Source: Diphasiastrum complanatum
Taxonomy: Eukaryota > Streptophyta > Lycopodiopsida > Lycopodiales > Lycopodiaceae
DNA: 64,000 nucleotides
Direction of reading: 5' to 3'
Assembly: GCA_029204225.1 (NCBI GenBank)
Contig: CM055097.1
Coordinates: 43,926,942 to 43,990,941, forward strand
Numbering within the stretch: position 1 is the stretch's first letter; each line of letters starts with the position of its first letter. Positions 35,714 to 45,831 of this stretch are shown here, one piece after another. The position numbers and the translations under genes are program-made. The notes under the pieces are model-generated. The model had not been told where the DNA came from and did not search any database. It was given only the letters and a program-made list of their open reading frames with translations.

Positions 35714-35870
35714 TGCAGTTGGATGTGAATCTTCCATTCATGCTAAAATCTGAACTATGCTATCGCTCTCATGGGAACAAATCTACGCGTGACAACTAAC
35801 TTCATCTCCTCGATGCTAGATTGATTAGATCTTGGGTTGAGGATAGGCAAGGAAAGAAATCCACTACACA
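35705..35870 (+). repeat. Dispersed repeat, copy A (partial)
   Basis: From about GTTGGATGTGAAT to GGCAAGGAAAGAAATCCACTACA this matches the right half of 59672-59965 and of 42483-42766, at about 90% by eye. It abuts the truncated end of the gypsy downstream frame. Confidence 0.8.
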
Positions 35871-35902
35871 TAATTACATTGTTTTGATATTCAGAAAAAT
35901 AC

Positions 35903-36025
35903 CTCTTCGAGTGTCGCAAAAACAGAACATGCAACTTCTTGAACTCGTTTATTGCTGTCAAGAATGCGCGCCAACAACCTTGTCAGTACAATGTCATACT
36001 TGCTCTGGCTATTAGGATGCCCAGC
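35903..36025 (-). pseudogene. Transportin-1 (importin beta-2) exon fragment
   Basis: The minus strand encodes [20 protein letters not shown], then [20 protein letters not shown]. This closely matches the HEAT-repeat stretch around [22 protein letters not shown] of transportin-1, a nuclear import receptor. After the Glu-Glu codons the sequence reads GTATTTTTC, a splice-donor-like end, so the fragment keeps a genomic exon-intron edge rather than coming from spliced RNA. Nothing else of the 890-residue-class protein was recognised nearby. It lies on the same strand as the Helitron remnant, consistent with DNA-level gene capture. Confidence 0.78.
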
Positions 36026-36085
36026 AGTTTGCAGACAATGCAATTCAAAATTTAAATCAATATTTGCCGAAAAGTAGGAGGACAA

Positions 36086-36931
36086 AATTGCATTGCTAGT
36101 TGTTCAAAAATAAGGGACAAAACTGGAGCAATGTTTAGAAGTTGAGTCTTATATTCTCCTATATAGACGATAGCGCATGAATTAGTGTTTAAGAGTCTCA
36201 GAGGCCTTACTTCTGATGAATTTGTTGTTCAAACTGAAAAGAAGCTCTCAACTGCTAATATTTTCAATTTGGCTAATTTGTCACACACGTTCTACCTGCA
36301 TATAGTTTTTAGAAAGGGGATATTGCTACTTCCAATAAGCATGTGACTGCAGGATGAAAAGATATCCTCTCGGCCCGTATGGAAGAAGCTATTAGATCTG
36401 GAAGCTACAAAGTAACAGTCTAAAAAAATGTAGAAAGTAATTGAACTCTTATATTCAAAATTTATATATTCAAAGGGAAAAAATGACATTGTAATCACCA
36501 TCTATCCCTGACTGATCAATTGGCAGCTCATTTGCTGGAAACGACAATGCCTTCAAGAAGCTACCCAAACCATGTGGCGATTTTGCCACATCCTCAGAGC
36601 TTTTGATCACGAGTTTTGATTAAAAAAAACTATCAAATTCTCTAATTGAGGGCTTTAACTCATGCTCTTCTTCAGTAAATTGATTGACCTTGACAATTTC
36701 CTGTTCAGCAAATTGCGTGGATATTTCATGTTCAATATCCCCCTGATTGCTTTCATCTTGGGGTTATTGATTAGAGGAGTGAATTTATTAGTATAAAATA
36801 TTTATATATTCAAAGGGGGAAAAATGATCAACAATATTCTCCAAAGCATCATGTGACAAACAATAGATACGCCAATCGTGCAACAAAGTAGCTCCAAGGC
36901 CCTCATAAAAAACTGTGAAATTGTGACTCGG
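36086..36931. other. No recognised gene
   Basis: AT-rich and broken in all frames. A short minus-strand stretch (YEGLGATLLHDWRIYC, about 36845-36925) looks protein-like and is next to the OMP85 fragment, but I cannot assign it. Confidence 0.3.
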
Positions 36932-37495
36932 CTAGGTAAAGCTGCTGCTTGTCACAAGATATGATGGTGGAAGACAGAAGAGGAGAGACATTAGAGTTTT
37001 CCAAAATGCCCCCCATCCACCAATCCATATACCCCAACGGCCTAATGAGAATGGCCCTGGCTTGAAATCGTTGTTGAATGCATTACAATAAAGTGACAAA
37101 AGACGCTCCCATGGACCCACATCTAAGGTCATGAACATCCCCATGCTTTGAAACTGTACATTAGCTCTTGTAGCCTCTTGGAGAAGGTCTTGCATTGTTC
37201 CAGCATGCTTCAGGTCTTCTAGCATTGATTCTATCACCCAATATTTTGTCTTTGTGTTGCCCTTTATTTTGATGTCGTGGACTCTAACTTTGATAGGCTC
37301 TTTGGATAACCTATCGGCAACCTTCCTGAAAAGTGCGGGATGGTCCTCATCCTCTTCCTCTTCGCCTTCCTCATCTTCCTCTTCAATGCCCTCTCGCTCA
37401 TTGCTTTCATCTTCTTGCACTACTTTTGAATCTCAACTTTCTTTTAGGGGTCCTTTCTCGGCTGTATTTTCAATGCCCATGGATGAAACCTCCAT
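36932..37495 (-). pseudogene. SAM50-type OMP85 protein, N-terminal fragment
   Basis: The minus strand from a possible ATG at 37495 reads an acidic N-terminus (IEEEDEEGEEEEDED), then FRKVADRLSKEPIKVRVHDI, IKGNTKTK and HAGTMQDLLQEATRANVQFQ, ending near MTLDVGP. This is the POTRA-containing start of plant SAM50/OMP85 mitochondrial outer-membrane assembly proteins (family pattern RVHD.LIKGNTKTK and a LQELLQA.. block). An in-frame TGA at about 37433 interrupts the acidic part. Similarity ends at about 37090, so the beta-barrel is missing. It is a truncated, non-functional copy, on the same strand as the transportin and Helitron remnants. Confidence 0.75.
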
Positions 37496-37782
37496 TGTAT
37501 TGCCATAAGGGTTTCCATCAAATCCTTTGTCCCCTATAGCTTCTTCCTCGGCTTGCTCTCGTCCCCCCGCTCAAAACTTTCAGGTTTATCTGCCTTGGAG
37601 TTTTTCTCGTGAATTCCCTTATTGTCAATGCCTATATCGTGATCTGGATAAGCTTTACCTTCTTCACCCTTTGCCAACGCTGACTCCGTCATTGCTGGCC
37701 ATCGTTGGCCATGTGCAGGAAAAAAATCAGCGGAACTTATCTTTGAAGCATATCATAGAGAAATACACAACAAAAACACTTC

Positions 37783-37926
<144 letters not shown>

Positions 37927-37956
37927 GGAGTGAGTGGGTGGTCGAATGGTCGTCCA

Positions 37957-38072
37957 TTCGAGTCTAGGAAAAATTCAAGTCTTGAGAAAAATTTGAGTCA
38001 TCGAGAATTTCGAGTCTTGAGAAAAATCGAGTCTTGGGAAAAATTCGAGTCTCGGGAAAAATTTGAGTCTTT
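37957..38072. repeat. Minisatellite, unit about 18-19 bp
   Basis: Six diverged units of the form TTCGAGTCTTGAGAAAAA, directly after the GA tract. Confidence 0.85.
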
Positions 38073-38360
38073 CAAAAAATAAGCAATGCACATTCTAATT
38101 ACTTGCTTGCACTCTCAACTATTTGCAACAGTCCATCGAGAGCTTGAGATTGTTCTATGATGTCTTATTAGCTATTAATATATACAATCACTATCCTACA
38201 AATTCACATAGAGTATTCACATTCATTGGCATGGAAGAAATGGAATGTGTGTGTACATGTGTGTATGGATTTGTTGAAGGTAATTCGTACTACAAAAGTT
38301 ACTCACTCACTGCAGCTTGTCTCTCAATACAGCTCTAGATTACTCCTCAACTCTTTAGGA

Positions 38361-38548
38361 CGTTGGGATAGGTAGCTATCCCATAGATTCCATAGCTGCA
38401 AACTTCGATAGTGTGAATATGATGGTGATTGATTATCATGCAAGTTGGGAGCCAAACACAATTGGAGCACACACACCGTGTTCTTAAAATGTTTCCTAAA
38501 CCATGTTCAAGATGTTGGGACAGACAACTATCCCATAGATTCCATTTG
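38361..38548. repeat. Short direct duplication
   Basis: GTTGGGATAGGTAGCTATCCCATAG-like sequence (38361-38392) recurs as GTTGGGACAGACAACTATCC (38512-38548), both followed by GATTCCAT. Confidence 0.6.
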
Positions 38549-38591
38549 TCTAAAATTGTCCGCAAGATTCATCCATTCGGCCTCATTTTAT

Positions 38592-38716
<125 letters not shown>

Positions 38717-38829
38717 GTCTGTGTGTTTGTGCGTGTATTCAATGTGTGGGTTTGAAAAAAATTCATCACAAAAACCCAAACTATTATAAAAAATTGAAGC
38801 AGCAACAATTTCATATTCCAATATTTTTA

Positions 38830-39310
38830 AGAAATAGACATTATGTCATTTGATAAGTCAGAAACCAATACCTGGGCATACACCAGGTGATCTAACATTG
38901 GCTCAAAGTCACTAAGTCTAACAACACTAACATGTCTCCAAACATATGCCACATTCCTGAGTAATATATCTACATCTAATAGGAATCGATATTCTCTTGG
39001 CATAAAACATCTTCTCCTTTGTTGTTGGAATAAGAACTCTGCATAAGCTTCTATCAACCACAAAATGGAGCTGCGAGACACCTCATCACCAAAACAAAAT
39101 AACTCCGTCAGGTTTCACACAAAAGTCTTGTGGTTTATGTAGATTTTTAACATCTGCAACAACACCAAGAATATGAGCAACGTATTTGGTCAAAATAACA
39201 AACGACTCACCAACATTACTGACATAAGAAACTACCCTGCTTGTTGACTGGATCCAATGTTCATAGTTTGTCATCAAATAAGGTGCACCTATAGATTTCG
39301 ACAAACCTTC
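38830..39310 (-). pseudogene. Unidentified coding-like fragment
   Basis: The minus strand from about 39310 to 38830 reads PYLMTNYEHWIQSTSRVVSY, then GESFVILTKYVAHILGVVAD and KPQDFCVKPDGVILFW. After a frame break near 39083 it continues SRSSILWLIEAYAEFLFQQQ, then DILLRNVAYVWRHVSVVRLS. The length and helix-like composition look like real protein, probably an exon or captured fragment. I do not recognise the family. It is bounded by microsatellites and lies on the same strand as the neighbouring transportin, SAM50 and Helitron remnants. Confidence 0.45.
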
Positions 39311-39620
39311 CCTGTAGACACATACATACATATATACACAACCATACATACATACATACATATACACACCCATACATATGTATATACATACATATACACA
39401 CCCATAACACATACATACATATACACAGCCATATGTACATACATACATACATATACACATCCATACACATACATGTACACATACATATATAGATATACAC
39501 ATACATACAGATACATATATGCATATACACATACACACACACATACATATACACATAAAAGCACATTTATACATACATACAAACACGTACATACATATGT
39601 ATACACACATACATACATAA
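39311..39620. repeat. (TACA/CATA)n-rich low-complexity tract
   Basis: About 310 bp of imperfect ACATACAT/ATACACAT units. It generates long Tyr/Val/Cys/Met frames on the minus strand and Thr/His/Tyr frames on the plus strand that are not genes. Confidence 0.96.
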
Positions 39621-39654
39621 AGGCCATGTTTTTGTGGGTAGCAACAATTTGTGT

Positions 39655-39870
39655 ATCCTAATTCTAATCCTAAATCCTAATGTAGCCCTAACCCTGCTCT
39701 ATCTATTACATAATATCACTCTAACCCTAACCCTAATGTAACTCTATTTAACACCTTATGCCAATCTATAGCCTAACTAAAACCATAACCTTGATCTAAC
39801 TCTAACTTCACATTAATCCTAACCCTAACTCTATTGTAGCCCTAATTCTAACATTAACCGTTACTCCAAA
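39655..39870. repeat. Degenerate telomere-like CCCTAA repeats
   Basis: CTAACCCTAACCCTAATG (39720-39738), AATCCTAACCCTAACTC (about 39814-39830) and many CCTAA variants occur within about 215 bp. The plant telomere unit is CCCTAAA, so this is a diverged interstitial stretch. Confidence 0.75.
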
Positions 39871-39929
39871 CAAATATTACAACACTTCGGAATACACAAT
39901 ATTTTGAGTGCACCTCGTCACTCCTGCCA

Positions 39930-40780
39930 CATATGTAAATTGGTCGTTAGTATCACTAATCAACACTCATACACTTCCTGCATTCCGCACTCTCGATAAT
40001 GCAACATACAGCTGACCATGACTGAATACGGGACGTGGCAAATACAATCCAATAGTCTCCATAGTTTGCCCTTGCGCCTTGTTTATTGTCATGGCAAAAG
40101 CTGCTCTAATAGAAAATTGTACTCATTGTAATTCAAACGGCAAGTTTGAAGCGCTCGGCACTAAAGGGATCCGTGAAATGAGGACTCTACTCCCAATATT
40201 CCTACTGGTAACTATCTTTGCGTCTAAGACTTGTCTACCGAATCTACGAATGATGAGTCGCGTACCATTGCACAATCCTTTGTGCAACGCGATAGACCGC
40301 AACAACATCACTATCATGCCAACCTTCAACACCAATCTATGTGGAGGACATCCACTCAGTTGCAAGCTGTTCAAAAGGCTCTACTGGGTACACATTAGAG
40401 TCATCACGCTCAACCATGCTATCAGCACTATAAAATGTGCAAGCATCACCAGGAAGTTGCTCAACAACTTTCGAATTGATCTCATCCACGTTTTCGTTCA
40501 ACAGAGTCAATATTGCATGGCTTCTTAGAAAATCAACATCCATGTAACATCGTGCAATATCGAGAAAAGTGAACGAAATCAATTCACACACATCTCGTGT
40601 CTTAGACACATACACTCTGACAAAGAAATCAAATCCAAACCACGCAGCACCAATGTGGGCTCACGACCATCTCCAATACTAAACAAATATTCTGCGAACC
40701 TTGACTGCTCGTTCCTATCGGCTCCCTCCACACCCATAACATGCATGTTCATTGACAGTTTGTGCACTTCCATATATTTC
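39930..40780 (-). pseudogene. Helitron helicase (Pif1-like), C-terminal remnant
   Basis: Read from 40780 downward on the minus strand: GADRNEQSRFAEYLFSIGDG, then [79 protein letters not shown] and [19 protein letters not shown]. These are the late helicase motifs of plant Helitron RepHel proteins, including the final Q-(L/C)-YVALSR block. Frameshifts separate the segments (near 40580, 40370 and 40120). The Walker A and B helicase motifs are absent because of the deletion that joins this part directly to the Rep N-terminus. Confidence 0.92.
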
Positions 40781-42502
40781 CACAAATGCGAACACTTCAC
40801 GTGCAACATCTCTCGTACACATATGTGGAATCCCCTGATACCACCCATCAGTACCATAAGGAAAGAGGAGGATAAAATGAAAGGCATCATACGATGAATG
40901 ACGCTCTGTGATATGTTGCAAACCATCCTGAATGGAGTGCAATATGATGTCACACATTCCGTCACTCGGCGTATCATCTATAGGCATAAGCACTGCAATC
41001 TCATTGCTCGTAGGAGCATTGAACTGTCTATTTGCTCTACTCTGTGAACAACCAGACACTATGCGAAGTCGAATATCCTTTGTGAAGTTTTCTCGCATGA
41101 TTCGAGCAACATTCTTAAAACGTTGCGCAAATGGATTCACATCCATCATCATGCTTTGCAAAAAGGAGAGAACGTCATGCCTAAGATCGGGATTCAGAGA
41201 TAATCTCTGATCTAATTGCAAATCATCACCATCCATGATGTAGATGTGCGAAAATGAAGGTCTATCTAAAGGCAACAAACCACCAATATGATAATACAAC
41301 CGGCCAGACACTCTAAATGTATACGCGCCGCCTACGGAGTTAGCAGTGGATCTATCTAGATTCACCCCAAGAGATGCAAAGGCCAAGGAGTCATTATAAC
41401 TCCGAACGCGTTTTCTAAAATGAGCTCCCACGTCATCAAAAGATGTGTACAAACTAAGAAGATAAAGAGGCGGTGATGGCATCAAAGGCAAACACACCTT
41501 GCCTTCCATGCAATAGAAAGAGCTATTTCTTTCTGCTTTCCATCTTAGGGCTGAACAATGATCACACACAAACTCCATCTCTCCAAGATCATGACATGCT
41601 GGTGTTTGAAGCGATCTAGCTACTTCAAAATGACCCCGTCTAGAGTGTGAGACTTCTGTGACTACGGGGTTTTGCAAAGACAAAAGCAAGGTCCGATGTC
41701 TTCGCTTAGCTTGGTACCTGCGATTCAACCTTCTACTCCTAGCAGATCTGGATTCTACTTCTGGAGTTCTATATGATGGGTGATTACGCACATGCTCGGG
41801 TGTAACAAACACTGTTGTCGTAGAGTCTACCCCCTCCATAACATCAACATTGGACATCGAATCCAATGTAACATCCGTAATAGATCCTACACCCAATATA
41901 TCAGTGTCTCTTCTGATATCGTCATGGGACGTCAAATGTGTATCTTCTTCCTCTTCCTGAAGGGTAAATTGCAAAGCCCTGGCTTTACGTACTGCCATAT
42001 ACCTACGATGAATCCTCCTCTTCCTCTCACTTCTGGATTCCGCTTCAGGAGTCAAATATGAAAGATTACTACGAACATGTTCGGGTGTAACCAACTCTAC
42101 CCTCTCCGCTGCTACCCCTATCTCGGATGACCTAGACTGGGTGGATGGACTCCTACAGTCTGATGAAAATGCACTACTTCCAACAAACTCTACAGCAAGA
42201 CGTTGAGGTGATGGTACCATGACATGATGTAATGTCAACGGATGATAGCTGTGCGGAGGCACGCCTACAACCAAACTGGTTTTGCTACTCCCGATGTGCT
42301 CTACTGCACCACTGCTAAGTGATTGTACACTGGCATCTAAAGTCAATGTACCATCGCTACGTAGGGACACACCTGCATTGCCTATACTACATACTAGCAA
42401 AGCCCTACTCTTGGCTTGTCTCCTACGGGCCAATCTCTTCCTTCTGGCGGATGTGCTTTCAAAAACCGGAGTTCTATATTTGCTAATTGTTGGATTGATC
42501 AT
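40780..42502 (-). pseudogene. Helitron Rep N-terminal region
   Basis: An open frame of about 590 codons on the minus strand (it runs on to 40715 in a frame that is meaningless past the deletion junction near 40780). The N-terminal half holds three basic modules (residues about 8-38, 148-178 and 243-273) around (Y)RTPEVESRS.R..R..RRY. Then come a zinc-finger-like FVCDHCSALRWKAE...FYC, SFSHIYIMDG, NPFAQRFKNVARI, RQFNAPTSNEIAVLMP and YDAFHFILLFPYGTDGWYQG, the standard Helitron_like_N landmarks. The HUH endonuclease domain (HxH and catalytic Tyr) and most of the helicase are deleted, so it cannot start rolling-circle transposition. The first codons come from the adjacent dispersed repeat, so the original N-terminus is lost. 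Few internal stops suggest fairly recent decay. Confidence 0.92.
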
Positions 42503-42766
42503 TATTGGGATTGCTATTTCTTATGCTTTTTGTGAGAGAGAAAAGGAGAGAGAGAGAAGAGTAAGTTTCTATCATTGTTGTTGATTTAGGATTAATAAAT
42601 GTAGTGTTAATGCTTAGTGTTAATGGATGTTAGAGTTAGATCCTCCATTCATGTCGAAATCTGAACTTACTATCGCTCTCATGGGAATGAACCTACGCGT
42701 GACAACTAACTCTGTCTCTTTGATGCTAGATTGACTAGATCTTGGATTCAGGTTAGGCAAGGAAAG
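42483..42766 (+). repeat. Dispersed repeat, copy B
   Basis: From TTTGCTAATTGTTGGAT to GGCAAGGAAAGAC this matches 59672-59965 along its length (about 88% by eye) and 35705-35870 in its right half. It overlaps the start of the Helitron frame and joins directly to a copia gag fragment on its right. Confidence 0.85.
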
Positions 42767-43228
42767 ACTTTGCTATTCAAAAGACTTTGCCAAGTATTGT
42801 GGATTTGCAAGAGGTCTTGGTAAATGAGGAGTATAGGCTTCAATCAAGAGGAGGTGGATCTACATCGACATCTCATTATGAAGAGGGGCCTATGTTCATC
42901 AAAGGCAAGTTCAAGGGCAAAGGCAAAGGCAAGTGGTCAAAAGGACAAGATCAAGGTAAACCTTCCTCTTTTGGCAAAAAGAAATATAAGTCTAAGTTAA
43001 AATGCTTTTATTGTGGCATCAAAGGGCATTTTGCAAATGAATGTTTGAAGAAGCAAAGAGATGAAGGTAGCAAGCAAATCAGCTTTACTACTAATGATGA
43101 GGATCTCTAAGTGGTGGTGATTTTCTTTTGATGTGTTCTTCAAGTCCAATATCAAGTGAAGGTGACAAAGATTCATGGTGGATTGATACTAGATCTAGTT
43201 CACACATGACTAGTCACAAGGAGTTCTT
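42767..43228 (+). pseudogene. Copia Gag end and protease start, left part of a split element
   Basis: The plus strand reads LPSIVDLQEVLVNEEYRLQS, a Lys/Gly-rich basic stretch, the CCHC zinc knuckle CFYCGIKGHFANEC (about 43009-43050), and after a frameshift the protease start DSWWIDTRSSSHMTSHKEFF, where copia proteases normally have D-S-G-A. At 43228 it is interrupted by the 5.1-kb copia insertion; the reading resumes at 48340 with TSLVTYDGAKKVMHMANGGK. The left end is cut at the dispersed repeat. It is not functional. Confidence 0.85.
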
Positions 43229-44055
43229 TATGTTGAATTCACACGTGTGAATTGTCCACTACATGTACTTGTGATCTCCTAAGGTTTGTAGATGCACCAA
43301 GATCAAGACTAGATTGAGATTCAAGAACTATCTTTGATTCTATGGCAAAAACACACTACTACATGCATTCAATCACTTCCAACTCTCACTCACACATGTG
43401 GGAAGTGTTCCAAAAGTATTCTAAGTAAAAACAAACTTCTCTCCTCGGGTAGAGAGAGAAAAACCATCATGAGCTCTCGGGTAGAGAGAGAAAGCTAGAA
43501 ATTCAATGACACTCAAAATCCACTCAATCTCAAAATCAATTAGATCCAAAATGAGGAGTACAATGATACTAGTAGATTCATGAGCTACCACTATGCTTAA
43601 CTATGATTGGATCACACTTTGCCACCTCTTAATCCTATTGGACCATTGATCCATGCACCTCTAAATTCTATTGGACTATATTCAAGCACACCTAAAATTC
43701 CTATTGGACCACACATGGTTCCACCTCTAAAACATATTGGACCTCTTAAACTTCATCAAACAAAAGCATTACACTTGTCTACACTCTAATTGGAACAAGT
43801 TTGGCCTCCTACTCTATTTTGGCTCAATAGTGGCATTACAAGTGGAAATGGATAATTTGTCATCTATGCCAAATTTGACCCTATCAACATCCTACACCTA
43901 AATGCTTGAATATGAAATTCTATGAGACCACTATATCAAACATTTTTTTTACTTTACGATTCTCCACACGTGGGAACATCCTCCACACATGTGGGATTCA
44001 CTTACAAACTTCTATCATAAAAAATACCAAGCTAGATTTTTGCCAATTTCTCACA
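43229..44055 (-). repeat. 3' LTR of the nested copia element (left)
   Basis: 827 bp; differs from the right LTR by roughly 18 substitutions and a 6-bp indel by eye. Contains the perfect palindrome TTCACACGTGTGAA near its left end and further CACATGTG/CACGTG words. Confidence 0.95.
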
Positions 44056-44181
44056 CTCCTCCTTAAAAAATAGCTTGGAAAGGTACTAGATCACTTGAGA
44101 AGTTTGTAGATCTTTTTGAGTGGATCCTTTGGTATGCATAAGAAGTGAAGATCAGCCAAGGGATCCATCATAGCAGCACCC

Positions 44182-45831
44182 TCACCATATCCATGATAAG
44201 ATCTCTTTGGTAGAGATCTCTTGCCAATGCCTTTGAAGAGTGCTCCACCAATATGCCACTATGATCATGGGCTTCCTCCATGCTTGATGATGATCTTTGC
44301 TTTGAAAGTTCCACTTGCATGATGGATGCACCATAAATAGAGAAATCTGAGGCTTCCAAGCCTCATAAGGATCATGGAGATCAAGATCATAAGATGTGAA
44401 ACAATGATGATTATCAAGATTATGCTGTCTAGCTTGACTAGACCACATACAATGAACTATATCCATAATGTATCTAATCTTGATATCAAAGACTATCTTG
44501 ATCTTTTTTAGGCTAGTTACTCTCTCAAGGATGTAAGTGTCCACTTTGAATGCTTCACTTAATCTCAAGAGGAGTTTACAATTTGCCTCAAAACATGTGA
44601 AAACATGATTTTCAAAAAAGTGAGTACCAAGCTCAATCTTGTTCTTACTAGAACCAAGAGCATACTTTTGACAATACAATATCTTGCTTTCAAAAAGTAT
44701 TGGAAACACATCTAAGTCAATAATGACAAGAAACATGTCCATACCATAAGCATCATACAAAACTAGTATAGCTTTTCTTGAACTTTGAGATCCAAAAAAT
44801 TCAATGAAGCAAGATAGCATTTCAAGCAAAGGAAGACAAGCATATATGAATGTGTTGTAGTAGATACAACATGAAAGATGCCCCTCTTTGCTATATAAGG
44901 TGAGCCATAAAGACTCAGCCATGCATCTTGAAGATTTTCTTGAAATCATATGAAGAAGAAACTCCTCCTCACACATTGGCCCCATCATAACTTGAATACC
45001 TTCAAAAAAGATAACTTGTGATGCTTCTTGAGAAGCCTTGATCTCGGCCACTTCCAAGATTGAATCTTTATGCAATGTGACATCTCTATTCACAATCACT
45101 TTTGAAATAGAGAGTGTAAAGACACTAAAGGCCTCCTTGATGGATGAGTATCCAATCATGATCCATGAACTTGGATCATCCTTCCTTCTTGTTTCCAAGG
45201 GAATATGTGCAAAGCAAGCACTACCAAGTTCACTAAGGTGATCAACCTTAGGCTTCATCTTGAATAAAACTTTGTATGGTGCTATTCCTTCAAGAGATCC
45301 AATACTCCTCAAGGCTTTGATCTTCAATGAGAATCTCTTCTCAGCATATGCTTTGAATAATAAGGAATAATCATACACCATAATACTTGAAGAGAGAAGA
45401 TATGTGCATCTTGTGTGATCATCCTCCTTAGAAATATTGGACATATAAGAAACATCAAGAGAGTTTGCACTCTCACTTGGATCCAATTTGTAGGTGCCTT
45501 CAAATCTAGATCCATATGCAAGGATCTCACCATCCTTCTTGATCACACAATTGTCAATATTGAAATTGACATCAAAGCCACTATCAAGAAGTTGGCCAAC
45601 ACTTAAGATGTTCTTTGTAAGCTTTGGGACAAAAAGAACATTGTTGAGAAAGAGATCTTTAGAAGATTCAAGCTTCAAGGGAATAATCCCTACTCCTTCA
45701 ATATTGCACTCATGCCTACTTGCAAAGTATATGGTCTTCTTGACTCCATCATAAGGCAAAATAGATGAAAAAAAAGTGCTTGGAGCCACACATATGTGAA
45801 GATGCTCCACTATCAATATACCACGAGTCAT
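44182..45831 (-). CDS. Copia pol-like remnant frame without RT
   Basis: A 549-codon open frame on the minus strand that continues the protease (LPYDGVKKTIYFASRHECNI, then LFVPKLTKNILSVGQLLDSG), reaches ILAYGSRFEGTYKLD of the pre-integrase region and then jumps to the integrase C-terminal side (IAPYKVLFKMKPKVDHL, ACFAHIPLETRRKDDPSSW and VIVNRDVTLHKDS). The zinc finger and D-D-E core are missing. The last 280 or so codons have no recognisable RT motif and may be filler or another captured segment. It is one frame away from gag; the shift lies in an A-run at about 45765-45775. Whether it is translated is unknown. Confidence 0.65.
   Translation of the reverse strand: MTRGILIVEHLHICVAPSTFFSSILPYDGVKKTIYFASRHECNIEGVGIIPLKLESSKDLFLNNVLFVPKLTKNILSVGQLLDSGFDVNFNIDNCVIKKDGEILAYGSRFEGTYKLDPSESANSLDVSYMSNISKEDDHTRCTYLLSSSIMVYDYSLLFKAYAEKRFSLKIKALRSIGSLEGIAPYKVLFKMKPKVDHLSELGSACFAHIPLETRRKDDPSSWIMIGYSSIKEAFSVFTLSISKVIVNRDVTLHKDSILEVAEIKASQEASQVIFFEGIQVMMGPMCEEEFLLHMISRKSSRCMAESLWLTLYSKEGHLSCCIYYNTFIYACLPLLEMLSCFIEFFGSQSSRKAILVLYDAYGMDMFLVIIDLDVFPILFESKILYCQKYALGSSKNKIELGTHFFENHVFTCFEANCKLLLRLSEAFKVDTYILERVTSLKKIKIVFDIKIRYIMDIVHCMWSSQARQHNLDNHHCFTSYDLDLHDPYEAWKPQISLFMVHPSCKWNFQSKDHHQAWRKPMIIVAYWWSTLQRHWQEISTKEILSWIW

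Noticed and set aside
39086-39661. Tyr/Cys/Val-rich and Thr/His/Tyr-rich frames across 39.3-39.6 kb
   Set aside because: Produced by the TACA/CATA tract; open on both strands without any domain. Only the part below about 39310 on the minus strand looks protein-like.
39655-39870. A true chromosome end
   Set aside because: Repeats are short, degenerate and embedded between transposon sequences on both sides.
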